Source: Nitrospirota bacterium
GTDB lineage: Bacteria > Nitrospirota > UBA9217
Length of the DNA: 45,240 nucleotides
Assembly (NCBI GenBank): GCA_035516965.1
Contig: DATIZR010000030.1
Coordinates: 1 to 45,240, forward strand
Reading direction: 5' to 3'
In this document: in pieces, positions 35,397 to 43,540 of the stretch
Position numbering within the stretch: the stretch's first letter is position 1
How the letters are laid out: each line of letters starts with the position of its first letter
Notes under the pieces: model-generated
What the model saw: the letters and a program-made list of their open reading frames with translations, nothing else
Database searches by the model: none
Told to the model about the DNA's origin: nothing
Program-made: the position numbers and the translations under genes

Positions 35397-36248
35397 ATGA
35401 GCAATAAAAAAAACATAGCGCTTGTATTTCTTCTGGCGGCTTTTCTGTTTCAGTTCGTGAGCCCCTGCTACGCAGATATCGAATGGAACCTCAAAAAGCA
35501 GCTGAGCCTCGAGGCTGCCCCGATTGATGTTGCTTCCTCACCGGACGGTCAATGGATATACGTCCTTGCTTCGGGAGAGATACTTGTCTATTCCGTGCCG
35601 GAAGATAAAATCGTCAATCGTATTCCCGTGGATAAATCATTCGACAGGATAGCGCATTCGGCGCCGGACAACACGCTCATCATCACGAGTTCTTCGGGAA
35701 AAACGCTCAAACTTGTCCAGTTGGACGTAGTGTACAAGTTCGACCTTGCAGGCCTTCCCTTCAAAGGCCCGGAGAAGGCCCCGGTCACGATCGCTGTGTT
35801 CAGCGACTACCAATGACCCTACTGCGCCCGGCTTGAGCCGGCACTCCAGCAGTTGCTGGAGAAATACCCCAGAGACGTCAAGCTCGTGTTCAAGAACTTT
35901 CCGCTACCCATGCATCAGTTCGCAAGGAAAGCTTCCCTTGCCGCCCTGGCCGCGAACCGGCAAGGCAAGTTCTGGGAGTATCACCAGAAGTTGTTTGAGG
36001 CAGGTCCGTCCCTGAACGATGCAAAGATTCAGGACATTGCCAAAGAACTGGGCCTCGATCTCGAGAAGTTCAACAGGGATCTAAAAGACCCGGCCATCGA
36101 AAATATCATTAATCGGGACATAAAAGATGGCAGCCAGGCAGACGTGCGCGGAACGCCCACGATGTTCATGAACGGAAAGCTTGTTAAAATTCGCTCTCTC
36201 GAAGACTTCCAGCAAATTATCGATGCGGAGCTGAAGAAAAAGAAATAG
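35397..36248 (+). CDS. Selenocysteine DsbA-like thiol oxidoreductase, copy 2 (UGA read through)
   Basis: Paralogue of the gene at 32217, again 283 residues, with the in-frame TGA at 35814-35816 as residue 140. Signal peptide: IALVFLLAAFLFQFVSPCYA. The propeller-like N-module, FSDYQ-U-P-Y-C and RGTPTMF are kept. Differences from copy 1 are mostly conservative (for example VHPCYADVEW to VSPCYADIEW, KNLPLP to KNFPLP, SSLSDAKMQ to PSLNDAKIQ). The ATG at 35397 follows aaaaggag with 8-9 bases spacing; in-frame upstream ATGs lack one. Retention of the TGA, with purifying-type changes on both sides, argues that both copies are translated through it. A standard gene caller would report two fragments, 35334-35816 and 35853-36248. 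Confidence 0.88.
35817..35861 (+). promoter_or_regulatory. Candidate bacterial SECIS hairpins after the UGA (copy 2)
   Basis: Same two hairpins as in copy 1: ccggc-ttga-gccgg (35828-35841) and ctccagc-agtt-gctggag (35844-35861). Across this 45-base stretch the two genes differ at one base only, a silent change in the Tyr codon. Confidence 0.55.
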
Positions 36249-36588
36249 AATATGGCGTCCCAAGTTTTAGCTCACGAGAGATGATGGGTATGCAACCTCG
36301 ACCAACGGCTGCGGAGTGACGAAGGGTTCGTCGGAGAAGACCCCGTGTCGGTAACAATGTATTCGCGGCCTGACCGGGTGATAAAGAAAGCCGTGGACGA
36401 TCTTTTGCAGAATCTCGATAACCTCAAAAATGCCAATAGTGAAGTCTGATGCCGGACGCCCACTGGTATGGCTTCATCGCACATCCGCATGAGAGGAGAC
36501 CGGCGGCCTCTTTCTAAATTTATATGATAAAGGCCCCGGATTCTTGACCGCAGATGACCTCCTCCACCCTCGAACCCCTCCTTTTCCA
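36249..36588. other. Intergenic stretch with a short coding-like remnant
   Basis: The first 26 bases repeat the sequence after selenoprotein copy 1 (up to gttttagctca), which marks the end of the duplicated segment (33094 and 36274). A 30-codon frame at 36358-36450 (MYSRPDRVIKKAVDDLLQNLDNLKNANSEV in two parts: MYSRPDRVIKKAV and DDLLQNLDNLKNANSEV) has plausible codon use and an open frame for 19 codons upstream without a start. It may be the end of a lost gene. Nothing else is seen. Confidence 0.35.
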
Positions 36589-36617
36589 TTGACTTTTTAC
36601 CCCGGTGAGGCTAACAT
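36589..36617 (+). promoter_or_regulatory. Promoter of the first methyltransferase gene
   Basis: TTGACT (36589-36594), 17-base spacer ending tgaggc, TAACAT (36612-36617). The layout and the sequence gaggcTAA-AT closely match the promoter at 38539. It would give a leader of about 225 bases before the ATG at 36848. Confidence 0.55.
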
Positions 36618-36847
36618 TTCTTTCCGTAAATGCATCTGGAGGTAACAGCTCACGGTGCGTTCCGCTGCAGAGAAAATGCCGATGCTGTCCTCATAGCTCC
36701 TCCGGTGGAAAGCGAAAAAAGGCTTGTTCACAAGCTACGGGATCGGCTCAATTTACCGACACTTTTCATCAGGTCACTAAAAAAGCACAATTCTCAACCG
36801 CATACTTTCCGGGTACGCGGTGTGGCGCCTATCACGAAGGAATGTCC

Positions 36848-37663
36848 ATGCTGTTTCGAAGGAAGCGAATAAAAAAACTTTCGCTCTACGCTGAGTCTCT
36901 GAACGGGAAGAACGGGCTCGAGATTGGCGGACCTTCGCACATCTTTACCGATCGCGGACTGATCCCGCTCTACCGGGTCATGGGAGGCATTGACGGCTGT
37001 AACTTCTGTGAACAGACAATATGGCAGGGAACGCTTAAGCAGGGGGCCGGAAATTACCAATATCACAATAAGAGGCCCGGCGGGTATCAATACCTGCTCG
37101 AGGCGACAGGCCTGCACGGCATTGCCCCGGGAACATATGACGCAGTACTGTCGAGCCACTGTATCGAGCATAGCGCAAATCCAATCAAGGCCCTGTCTGA
37201 GTGGATCAGGGTCTTGAAGACCGGCGGCATGCTGGTGCTGGTTGTTCCTCATAAGGACGGGACCTTCGATCATAAGAGGCCCCTGACGACGCTGGAACAT
37301 CTTATTTTGGATTATGATCGGTCGACCGGGGAGGGCGACCTCGGACATCTCCCGGAGATACTGGAACATCATGATCTGGCTATGGACCCGCCCTCGGGAG
37401 ATTTCGAATCATTCCGGCGGCGGTCCCTGCAGAACATTGAGAACCGCTGCCTGCATCAGCATGTGTTCGATACCGATCTCGTCGTACGCATTGTGGACTA
37501 CTCGGGTCTTGAGATCCTGGACCTGCAAACAGTCCTGCCCTATCACATCATCGTGCTCGCACGGAAGAATTCCGGCATCAGGCACGACAACTCGTCCTTT
37601 CTGTCGTCATCGGCTTCGTACCAGAGAACATCCCCGTTCTCGTCAGACAGGAATGCGCGGTAA
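36848..37663 (+). CDS. SAM-dependent methyltransferase-like protein (Methyltransf_11 type)
   Basis: A 271-residue class I methyltransferase-like protein. GKNGLEIGGPSHIF is the glycine-rich SAM loop (GxEIGxGxG-like but with Pro in place of the third Gly). DAVLSSHCIEHSANPIKALSEWIRVLKTGGMLVLVVPHKDGTFD is the standard motif II-III block of Methyltransf_11. A CNFCEQTIW segment is unusual. The ATG at 36848 has a gaagga site 7 bases ahead; an ATG two codons earlier is too close. The C-terminal 30 residues are Ser-rich and low in complexity. Substrate unknown; such genes often lie in glycan clusters, but no glycosyltransferase is seen here. Confidence 0.8.
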   Translation: MLFRRKRIKKLSLYAESLNGKNGLEIGGPSHIFTDRGLIPLYRVMGGIDGCNFCEQTIWQGTLKQGAGNYQYHNKRPGGYQYLLEATGLHGIAPGTYDAVLSSHCIEHSANPIKALSEWIRVLKTGGMLVLVVPHKDGTFDHKRPLTTLEHLILDYDRSTGEGDLGHLPEILEHHDLAMDPPSGDFESFRRRSLQNIENRCLHQHVFDTDLVVRIVDYSGLEILDLQTVLPYHIIVLARKNSGIRHDNSSFLSSSASYQRTSPFSSDRNAR

Positions 37664-37740
37664 TGTGCAGAGCGCCGAGCATCCTGCACTGAATTATTCT
37701 ACTGTCATCACGTGAAAAGTCTGATCAAAGGGCGCCTTCG

Positions 37741-38451
37741 ATGACCACAGAGAACGAATACTATTCTAATATAAGAAAAGATATTTTGCCGTTGTTGCCT
37801 GCTCAGCTCAATCGGGTCCTGGAAGTCGGCTGCGGTACCGGGAACACTTTAGCATGGCTGAAGGAAAATCGCGGGTGCGAGTGGATTGGCGGTGTGGAAA
37901 TGAACCGTGCGGCCGCAACTCAAGCAGCGGCCAAACTGGATGCTTTATACCAGGGGAACATCGAACAACTCGATCTTCCGATACTCCCTTCAACGTTGGA
38001 CCTCATTCTCTGCCTGGATGTTCTTGAACACCTGGTAGATCCCTGGCAGGTCACCTCGAGTCTCCAGAGGTTACTCAAGCCCGGCGGCTCGCTGATCATT
38101 AGTGTTCCAAACATCAGGAACAGAAGGATCCTCTTCCCGCTTCTGTTCAAGGGAAAATGGGAATATACTGAAGCTGGGATTCTCGATAAAACGCATTTGC
38201 GGTTTTTTGTTCGGGAAACCGCAATAAAGCTTGTTGAATCTGCAGGTTTTGATGTCGATATGATTCGTACTACCGGTCTGGAGCGCAAAACAAAAAAATC
38301 GAGGATCTTTATTTCCCTGCTTCCGGAATCGATCCGGTCCTTTCTTATACTTCAATATGTCATACGAGGAATCAAGCCTCTCTCAGGGGGACCTCCGTTG
38401 AAGGGCCATTTGAAAAGAGAACACTCGTCCATGCGGTTTTCCCGCCTTTAA
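37741..38451 (+). CDS. Class I SAM-dependent methyltransferase
   Basis: A 236-residue methyltransferase. Motif I is VLEVGCGTGNTLAWL, the acidic second strand GVEMN, LDLILCLDVLEHLVDPWQV is motif II, and RLLKPGGSLIISVPNIRN motif III; 'DKTHLRFF' follows as in Methyltransf_23/UbiG-like proteins acting on O-antigen or glycan substrates. It begins 77 bp after the first methyltransferase and on the same strand. Substrate unknown. Confidence 0.88.
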   Translation: MTTENEYYSNIRKDILPLLPAQLNRVLEVGCGTGNTLAWLKENRGCEWIGGVEMNRAAATQAAAKLDALYQGNIEQLDLPILPSTLDLILCLDVLEHLVDPWQVTSSLQRLLKPGGSLIISVPNIRNRRILFPLLFKGKWEYTEAGILDKTHLRFFVRETAIKLVESAGFDVDMIRTTGLERKTKKSRIFISLLPESIRSFLILQYVIRGIKPLSGGPPLKGHLKREHSSMRFSRL

Positions 38452-38538
38452 GCGATCTTGAGATCTGCCGGCTATTATTCAGCCATAGATTTGTAGATAA
38501 AAATCAAGTCCTTTCCTTGCCGCTTTCCCCCTTTTCGA

Positions 38539-38567
38539 TTGACTTTTCGCGCCCATGAGGCTAATAT
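38539..38567 (+). promoter_or_regulatory. Promoter of the GH57 gene
   Basis: TTGACT (38539-38544), 17-base spacer ending tgaggc, TAATAT (38562-38567). The expected start lies about 55 bases before the ATG at 38628. The two flanks (ccttttcgattgact..., ...gaggctaatatttc) match the promoter at 36589. Confidence 0.6.
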
Positions 38568-38627
38568 TTCAATCTATTTTCGGTCTGCCCGCGGGTCAAA
38601 ACACCATGAAAATAGAGGATTTCCAGA

Positions 38628-40808
38628 ATGCCCAAAGTCCAATTCATCTTTGCGATCCACAACCATCAGCCCGTCGGGAACTTCGATTTCGTTGCGGAAG
38701 AGGCGTATCGCAAGTCCTACCTTCCGTTCATTGAACTGCTGGAGCGCCACCCGCGGATCAGGGTAACCCTTCACTACACGGGCATTCTCTATCGCTACTT
38801 TGAGAAGCATCATCCCGATTTCATCGACCGGCTCAAGCGGCTCGCGGCGGACGGAAGGGCGGAGATCCTCTCCGGCGGGTTCTACGAACCGATCCTCGCC
38901 GTGCTGCCCGACGAAGACAAGGTCGGCCAGATCCGCGCGCTGTCGGCTTATATCGGCCGCGTGATCGGCCGGCAGCCGGAAGGCATGTGGCTCGCGGAGC
39001 GCGTCTGGGAGCCGCATATGCCCAAGTTCATTTCAGCGGCCGGCATCAATCACGTTGTGGTGGACGACTTCCACTTCAAGATGGCCGGCCTCCACGACGA
39101 CGAGCTCGACGGCTATTATCTGACGGAAGAGCAGGACGCGGTGGTGCGTATCTTCCCGGGGAGCGAGCGGTTGCGCTACCTGATCCCGTTCCATCAGCCC
39201 GAGGAGACGATCGCCCATCTTTCCGGGCTCCGCTCCCCGGAGCGGAACAGGCTGGCGGTCATGGCCGATGACGGGGAAAAGTTCGGCGTCTGGCCGGAGA
39301 CCTACCGGTCCGTATACGAAGAAGGCTGGCTCGAGCGGTTCTTTACCCTGATCGAGCAGAATGCCGGCTGGCTCGAGACCACGACCTTTTCCGGGTATTT
39401 GCAGAAGGAGCCGGCGCTTGGAAGGATCTACCTGCCCACGGCATCCTACATGGAAATGGGCGAGTGGTCGCTCCCGCCGCGTGCCATGAAGGAGTACGAC
39501 GACGTCCTGGCCAGGGCGAAGAGCGGCCCTGACTTCGATTTGATCCGTCCCTTCATCAAGGGCGGTTTCTGGCGGAATTTTCTCTCCAAGTACCCGGAAA
39601 GCAACCACATGCACAAGCGCATGCTGATGGTGAGCCGCAAGGTGCGCGAGGCGATCGATACGGGAAGGAAAGGCTCCGAGGCATCGCGCATGGTCGACCA
39701 TTTGTACCAGTCCCAGTGCAATGACGCGTACTGGCACGGCGTGTTCGGGGGGCTCTACCTGCCCCACCTGAGGTCGGCCGTGTACGAGCATCTGATCCAG
39801 GCGGAGTATCTTGCGGACAAGGCGCTCAAGACGGGCAGGGCGGAAGGGGCAGGGGGCAAGGGGACAACCCGGAAAGAAAAGGCGTCCTGGCTCGATATCG
39901 AGGCCGGGGATTTCGACGCGGACGGCCGCGAAGAAGTGATGCTGAACTCCGAGCTCCTGAACCTCTTTGTCGATCCGGCAGACGGCGGCAGGCTCGCCGA
40001 GCTGGACTGGAAGCCCCGCTCCTTCAACCTTGCGAATACGCTGACCCGGAGGAACGAGGTCTATCACGAGAAACTGCTCCAGCTGGCAAGGGACGCTGCG
40101 GCAGGCCAGTCCGGGGGCGGCGCGAAAACGATCCATGAGCGGGTTGCCGTGAAGGAGGAGGGGCTTCAGGACCACCTCACGTACGACCGGTACAGCCGCG
40201 GGTCGCTCCTCGACCATTTCCTGGGATCGGGCGCGGACCTCGAGGGCTTCATGCGGTCCGACTATCCCGAGGCCGGCGATTTTCTCACCGGCGCGTACGT
40301 GATGCGATCGAAAAAGACGGGCTCCCGGTCATCGGTGGTCCTTGAGCGCGACGGAGCCGTTTCCGGGCTGGCCGTGAAGCTCCACAAAGAGATCTCGCTC
40401 GCCGGCGGAGCTCCGGAGTTCACGGTCCACTACGAGATCACGAACCGCAGCAAAGAAGAATTGAATGCCAGTTTCGGCTCGGAGTTCAACATTTCGCTCC
40501 TTGCCGGGAACGCCCCCGACCGCTACTACGACATCCCGGGGCATGTGCTGGACAGGAGGAACCTCGCGTCCACGGGCGAAACGAACAATGTGAGCCGGGT
40601 GAGCCTCGTCGACGAGTGGCTCAAGCTCAAGCTGACGCTCGCCTTCAGCCAGCCGGCCGCGCTCTGGCGGGCGCCGGTGGAGACCGTCTCTCAGTCCGAA
40701 GCGGGATTCGAGCGCGTGTACCAGAGCTCGATGGTGATGCCTCTCTGGCGCATATCGCTCAGGCCGGGCGCGGCCTGGGAAACGACGATCACGGTTGCCA
40801 TCGAGTAA
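38628..40808 (+). CDS. GH57 4-alpha-glucanotransferase/alpha-amylase-type enzyme
   Basis: A 726-residue cytosolic enzyme that acts on alpha-1,4-glucans such as glycogen. The GH57 barrel begins QFIFAIHNHQPVGNFDFV; the catalytic nucleophile is Glu124 in MWLAERVWEP, and the acid/base lies in VMADDGEKFG (Asp214 or Asp215), positions that match Glu123 and Asp214 of the Thermococcus litoralis 4-alpha-glucanotransferase. The GH57 C-terminal domains (DUF1925/DUF1926-like; DFLTGAYVMRS, EFTVHYEITNRSKEELNASFGSEFNISLLAG) follow. Between them, residues 404-420 (GRAEGAGGKGTTRKEK) form a low-complexity linker. No glycogen genes are adjacent; it has its own promoter. Confidence 0.92.
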   Translation: MPKVQFIFAIHNHQPVGNFDFVAEEAYRKSYLPFIELLERHPRIRVTLHYTGILYRYFEKHHPDFIDRLKRLAADGRAEILSGGFYEPILAVLPDEDKVGQIRALSAYIGRVIGRQPEGMWLAERVWEPHMPKFISAAGINHVVVDDFHFKMAGLHDDELDGYYLTEEQDAVVRIFPGSERLRYLIPFHQPEETIAHLSGLRSPERNRLAVMADDGEKFGVWPETYRSVYEEGWLERFFTLIEQNAGWLETTTFSGYLQKEPALGRIYLPTASYMEMGEWSLPPRAMKEYDDVLARAKSGPDFDLIRPFIKGGFWRNFLSKYPESNHMHKRMLMVSRKVREAIDTGRKGSEASRMVDHLYQSQCNDAYWHGVFGGLYLPHLRSAVYEHLIQAEYLADKALKTGRAEGAGGKGTTRKEKASWLDIEAGDFDADGREEVMLNSELLNLFVDPADGGRLAELDWKPRSFNLANTLTRRNEVYHEKLLQLARDAAAGQSGGGAKTIHERVAVKEEGLQDHLTYDRYSRGSLLDHFLGSGADLEGFMRSDYPEAGDFLTGAYVMRSKKTGSRSSVVLERDGAVSGLAVKLHKEISLAGGAPEFTVHYEITNRSKEELNASFGSEFNISLLAGNAPDRYYDIPGHVLDRRNLASTGETNNVSRVSLVDEWLKLKLTLAFSQPAALWRAPVETVSQSEAGFERVYQSSMVMPLWRISLRPGAAWETTITVAIE

Positions 40809-40870
40809 CGAATGGACAATGAAAAATGAAGAAGGGTCATAAAGGTCAGAGAAGCGAGGTTGTAATAAGC

Positions 40871-42673
40871 ATGAAGAAGATCATAGTTCTGTTTCTGTTC
40901 GTCCTGTTCCTCGGTTCAGCAGCAATCGCCGCGGACAAGCCGCTCGGCGTCGAGGAGTTCACGTCGGTGGAGGAGCTCGCCGTGTCCCTGTCGACGTACT
41001 TCCCCAAGGCCCAGGGCGACGTGAAGGCCGTTCAGGGCGACCGTCTGACGCTGTCGCTCGCGAAGAAGGACGGCATCATCCCCGGCATGATGCTCACGCT
41101 CTGGCGCGACGGCAAGGAGATCCTGCACCCCGTGACGAACGCGGTGATCGGAAGGGCCGAGGACGAGATCGGCACGATCGAGGTGACCAGCGTCGGCGAG
41201 GCGTCCTCGACGGCAATCATGAAGAAAAAGCTGAAGGACCCGGCGGTCGGAGACCGGGCGCGGATCACTCCCCGGCGGATCAACCTCGCGGTCCTTCCGA
41301 TCCAGCCGGACCATCCGGAGATCGTCCGGACCCTCGTCGAGCGGTTGAACGAGTTCGGCAGGTTCAACGTGCTCGACCCGGACAAAGTGTATGCCTTCGT
41401 GAGGAACAGCAAGACCATGGGCACCTCCACGGTGAAGGAACTGGGGACCGCCTTCGGCCTGGACGCCGTCATTTCCCTCGGCATGTATCCTTCCGAGGGC
41501 AGGCTCATGGTGACCGCGCGGATCTTCTACACCGAGGACGCGAGCCAGCTCGACACGATCGTGGCCATGCTCAATCTCCAGTCCAAAAAGACTTCGCTCG
41601 GCGAGATCAAGCCCTACTTCGTCCCCGTGAAGGAGGAAAGTACGATCAGCGCGGAACTGCCCTTTGTGGCACAGTCCTTTGTTTCCGCGGATTTCGAAGG
41701 CGACGGCAGACTGGAATATGCCTTTTCCGACGGGACCAGGGTCCATGTGTACCGGAACGAACCCTCGGGCTGGCGCGAGGTATGGACCGAGATCCCCGCG
41801 CACAAGCCTGGCGCAGTCATGGAGTGGCAGGGCCAGACCACGGTCACCGAGGAAATCAATGCGATCCAGCTCATCAATCTCGATGCCGCGGACATCAACG
41901 GCAATGGACGGCCGGAGCTTTTCGTGACGGCCATGGTGAACGGAAAGGTCGTCTCGTGGGTCATCGAGTTCCAGGACGGCGCCTACCGCCGCAGTGCCGA
42001 TGTTCCGGGTTTCCTGCGCGTCGTCAACTACCCGGGCAAGGGTACGATCCTGCTCGGACAGGCGTACGATCCGGCGACCTTCTATGCCGGACAGCCGAGG
42101 CAGTATGTCTGGTCCCAGGGGAAATACACGCCCGGCGAGGAACTCGCATTGCCGAAGGGACTGCCGCTCTACGGATGGACCTACGCGAATGTCGGAGAGC
42201 GCCAGCCGCTGCTCGTCGCGCTCGACGAAGATGACCGGCTGGTTGTCTATTCCGGCGATATGATGGCATGGAAGAGCGCGGACACCTATCCCATCATGGA
42301 CTTTTATGTGTACAAGCCCGTTACGGGCATCTCCGCGGCGCTCGGGAAACAGCCGGACAAGGGCCAGCGTGAGCGGCTCAGAGGCAGGGTGGTGGCTCTC
42401 GACCTGAACGGAGACGGCAAGGATGAGATCCTCGTGCCCAAGAACACAACCTCGCTGCTCCTCGGCGGGTTCACGGGCGCTGAACTGTACGGCATGGGCT
42501 GGACCGGGGCGCGGTTCGACACGGTCTGGAGCAACAAGGGCGTGCCCGGCCCCGTCTACGACTTCCGCGCCCTGCCCTCGGGCCAGGGAGCCGGGATCGC
42601 GGCGCTGGTCAGGACGAAGGGCGGCCTGTTCACCAAGGACCAGCAGCAGGTGATGACCTTTACCATAAAGTGA
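40871..42673 (+). CDS. Exported protein with CsgG/FlgT-like region and FG-GAP/VCBS-type repeats
   Basis: A 600-residue periplasmic or surface protein. Signal peptide: MKKIIVLFLFVLFLGSAAIA. Residues about 40-130 contain KAVQGDRLTLSLAKKDGIIPGMMLTLWRDG, a FlgT-like middle domain. Residues 137-240 (NLAVLPIQPDHPEIVRTLVERLNEFGRFNVLDPDKV) resemble the nucleotide-free GlnD-like fold of CsgG/TolB-N. Then integrin-like FG-GAP elements follow: DFEGDGRLEYAF, LDAADINGNGRPELFVTA, LDLNGDGKDEILVPKN, each with the D-x-x-G-D/N-G-x-x-E calcium-type loop. The ATG at 40871 is chosen because it starts the signal peptide. Function unknown. Confidence 0.8.
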   Translation: MKKIIVLFLFVLFLGSAAIAADKPLGVEEFTSVEELAVSLSTYFPKAQGDVKAVQGDRLTLSLAKKDGIIPGMMLTLWRDGKEILHPVTNAVIGRAEDEIGTIEVTSVGEASSTAIMKKKLKDPAVGDRARITPRRINLAVLPIQPDHPEIVRTLVERLNEFGRFNVLDPDKVYAFVRNSKTMGTSTVKELGTAFGLDAVISLGMYPSEGRLMVTARIFYTEDASQLDTIVAMLNLQSKKTSLGEIKPYFVPVKEESTISAELPFVAQSFVSADFEGDGRLEYAFSDGTRVHVYRNEPSGWREVWTEIPAHKPGAVMEWQGQTTVTEEINAIQLINLDAADINGNGRPELFVTAMVNGKVVSWVIEFQDGAYRRSADVPGFLRVVNYPGKGTILLGQAYDPATFYAGQPRQYVWSQGKYTPGEELALPKGLPLYGWTYANVGERQPLLVALDEDDRLVVYSGDMMAWKSADTYPIMDFYVYKPVTGISAALGKQPDKGQRERLRGRVVALDLNGDGKDEILVPKNTTSLLLGGFTGAELYGMGWTGARFDTVWSNKGVPGPVYDFRALPSGQGAGIAALVRTKGGLFTKDQQQVMTFTIK

Positions 42674-42731
42674 GGGAGGCCGGGTGCGCGAGGCGCCGCA
42701 GGCTGAGGGCGACCGGAAACCCGGCAGAGGA

Positions 42732-43490
42732 ATGAAGACAAAACATCCGACGATTGAAGAACTGCGCGCCCGGGTCGATGGGGCCGGACTTCCGAAGCAT
42801 GTCGCGATCATCATGGACGGCAACGGGCGTTGGGCGCTGCGAAAAGGGCTGCCGCGGCTCGCGGGGCACAAGCGCGGCGTCGAGACCGTGCGGCGCGTGA
42901 CCGAAGAGTGCAGGCGGCTCGGCATATCGGTGCTGACGCTCTATGCCTTTTCCGACGAGAACTGGGGCAGGCCCAAGGAGGAGGTGGGATTCCTCATGGA
43001 CCTGCTCGGCACATTCCTGAAGGCCGAGATCACCACGATGAAGACGAACGGCATCCGGTTCCGGGCCATCGGCAGGATCGAACGCCTGCCGGCATCGGCC
43101 AGGACCTGGATCGAGAAGGCCATGGCGGAGACCGCGGACAACACGGGAATGGTGCTGAACCTGGCGCTCTCCTACGGCGGCCGCGGCGAGATCCTCGAGG
43201 CGATCAGGCGGCTGTGGTCCGCAAACGGATCGGCATTGGTCGTCACCGAGGAGGCTTTTTCGGCATGCCTCGACACCGCGGGCCTGCCCGATCCCGACCT
43301 CATCATCCGAACGAGCGGCGAAAAGCGCATCAGCAACTTCCTTCTATGGCAGGCCGCCTATGCCGAGCTTTATTTCACCGACACGCTCTGGCCTGACTTC
43401 GCAGAGATGGACCTCCTGGCCGCGCTCGCGGACTACCAGGGCAGGCAGCGGCGTTTCGGTCTGACCCAGGACCAGCTCGTCCGCAAGTAG
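42732..43490 (+). CDS. uppS: Undecaprenyl diphosphate synthase
   Basis: Condenses isopentenyl diphosphate units onto farnesyl diphosphate to make the C55 carrier lipid for peptidoglycan and O-antigen. IIMDGNGRWALRKG (catalytic Asp29) is the phosphate-binding motif, then AGHKRGVETVRRV, LTLYAFSDENWGRPKEEV, the LALSYGGRGEIL block, and the C-terminal DLIIRTSGEKRISNFLLWQAAYAELYFTDTLWPDF. Normal length, 252 residues. The ATG at 42732 is used; the open frame runs to a GTG at 42684. First gene of the uppS-cdsA-dxr set. Confidence 0.97.
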   Translation: MKTKHPTIEELRARVDGAGLPKHVAIIMDGNGRWALRKGLPRLAGHKRGVETVRRVTEECRRLGISVLTLYAFSDENWGRPKEEVGFLMDLLGTFLKAEITTMKTNGIRFRAIGRIERLPASARTWIEKAMAETADNTGMVLNLALSYGGRGEILEAIRRLWSANGSALVVTEEAFSACLDTAGLPDPDLIIRTSGEKRISNFLLWQAAYAELYFTDTLWPDFAEMDLLAALADYQGRQRRFGLTQDQLVRK

Positions 43491-43540
43491 CCGGCGCGGG
43501 CAATCCACCTGTTCCGGACCCCGGTCCGGGGAGAACAAGA

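Noticed and set aside
36630-36872. 80-codon frame overlapping the start of the first methyltransferase
   Set aside because: It would begin six bases after the predicted transcript start, overlaps the methyltransferase start out of frame and has no recognisable features.
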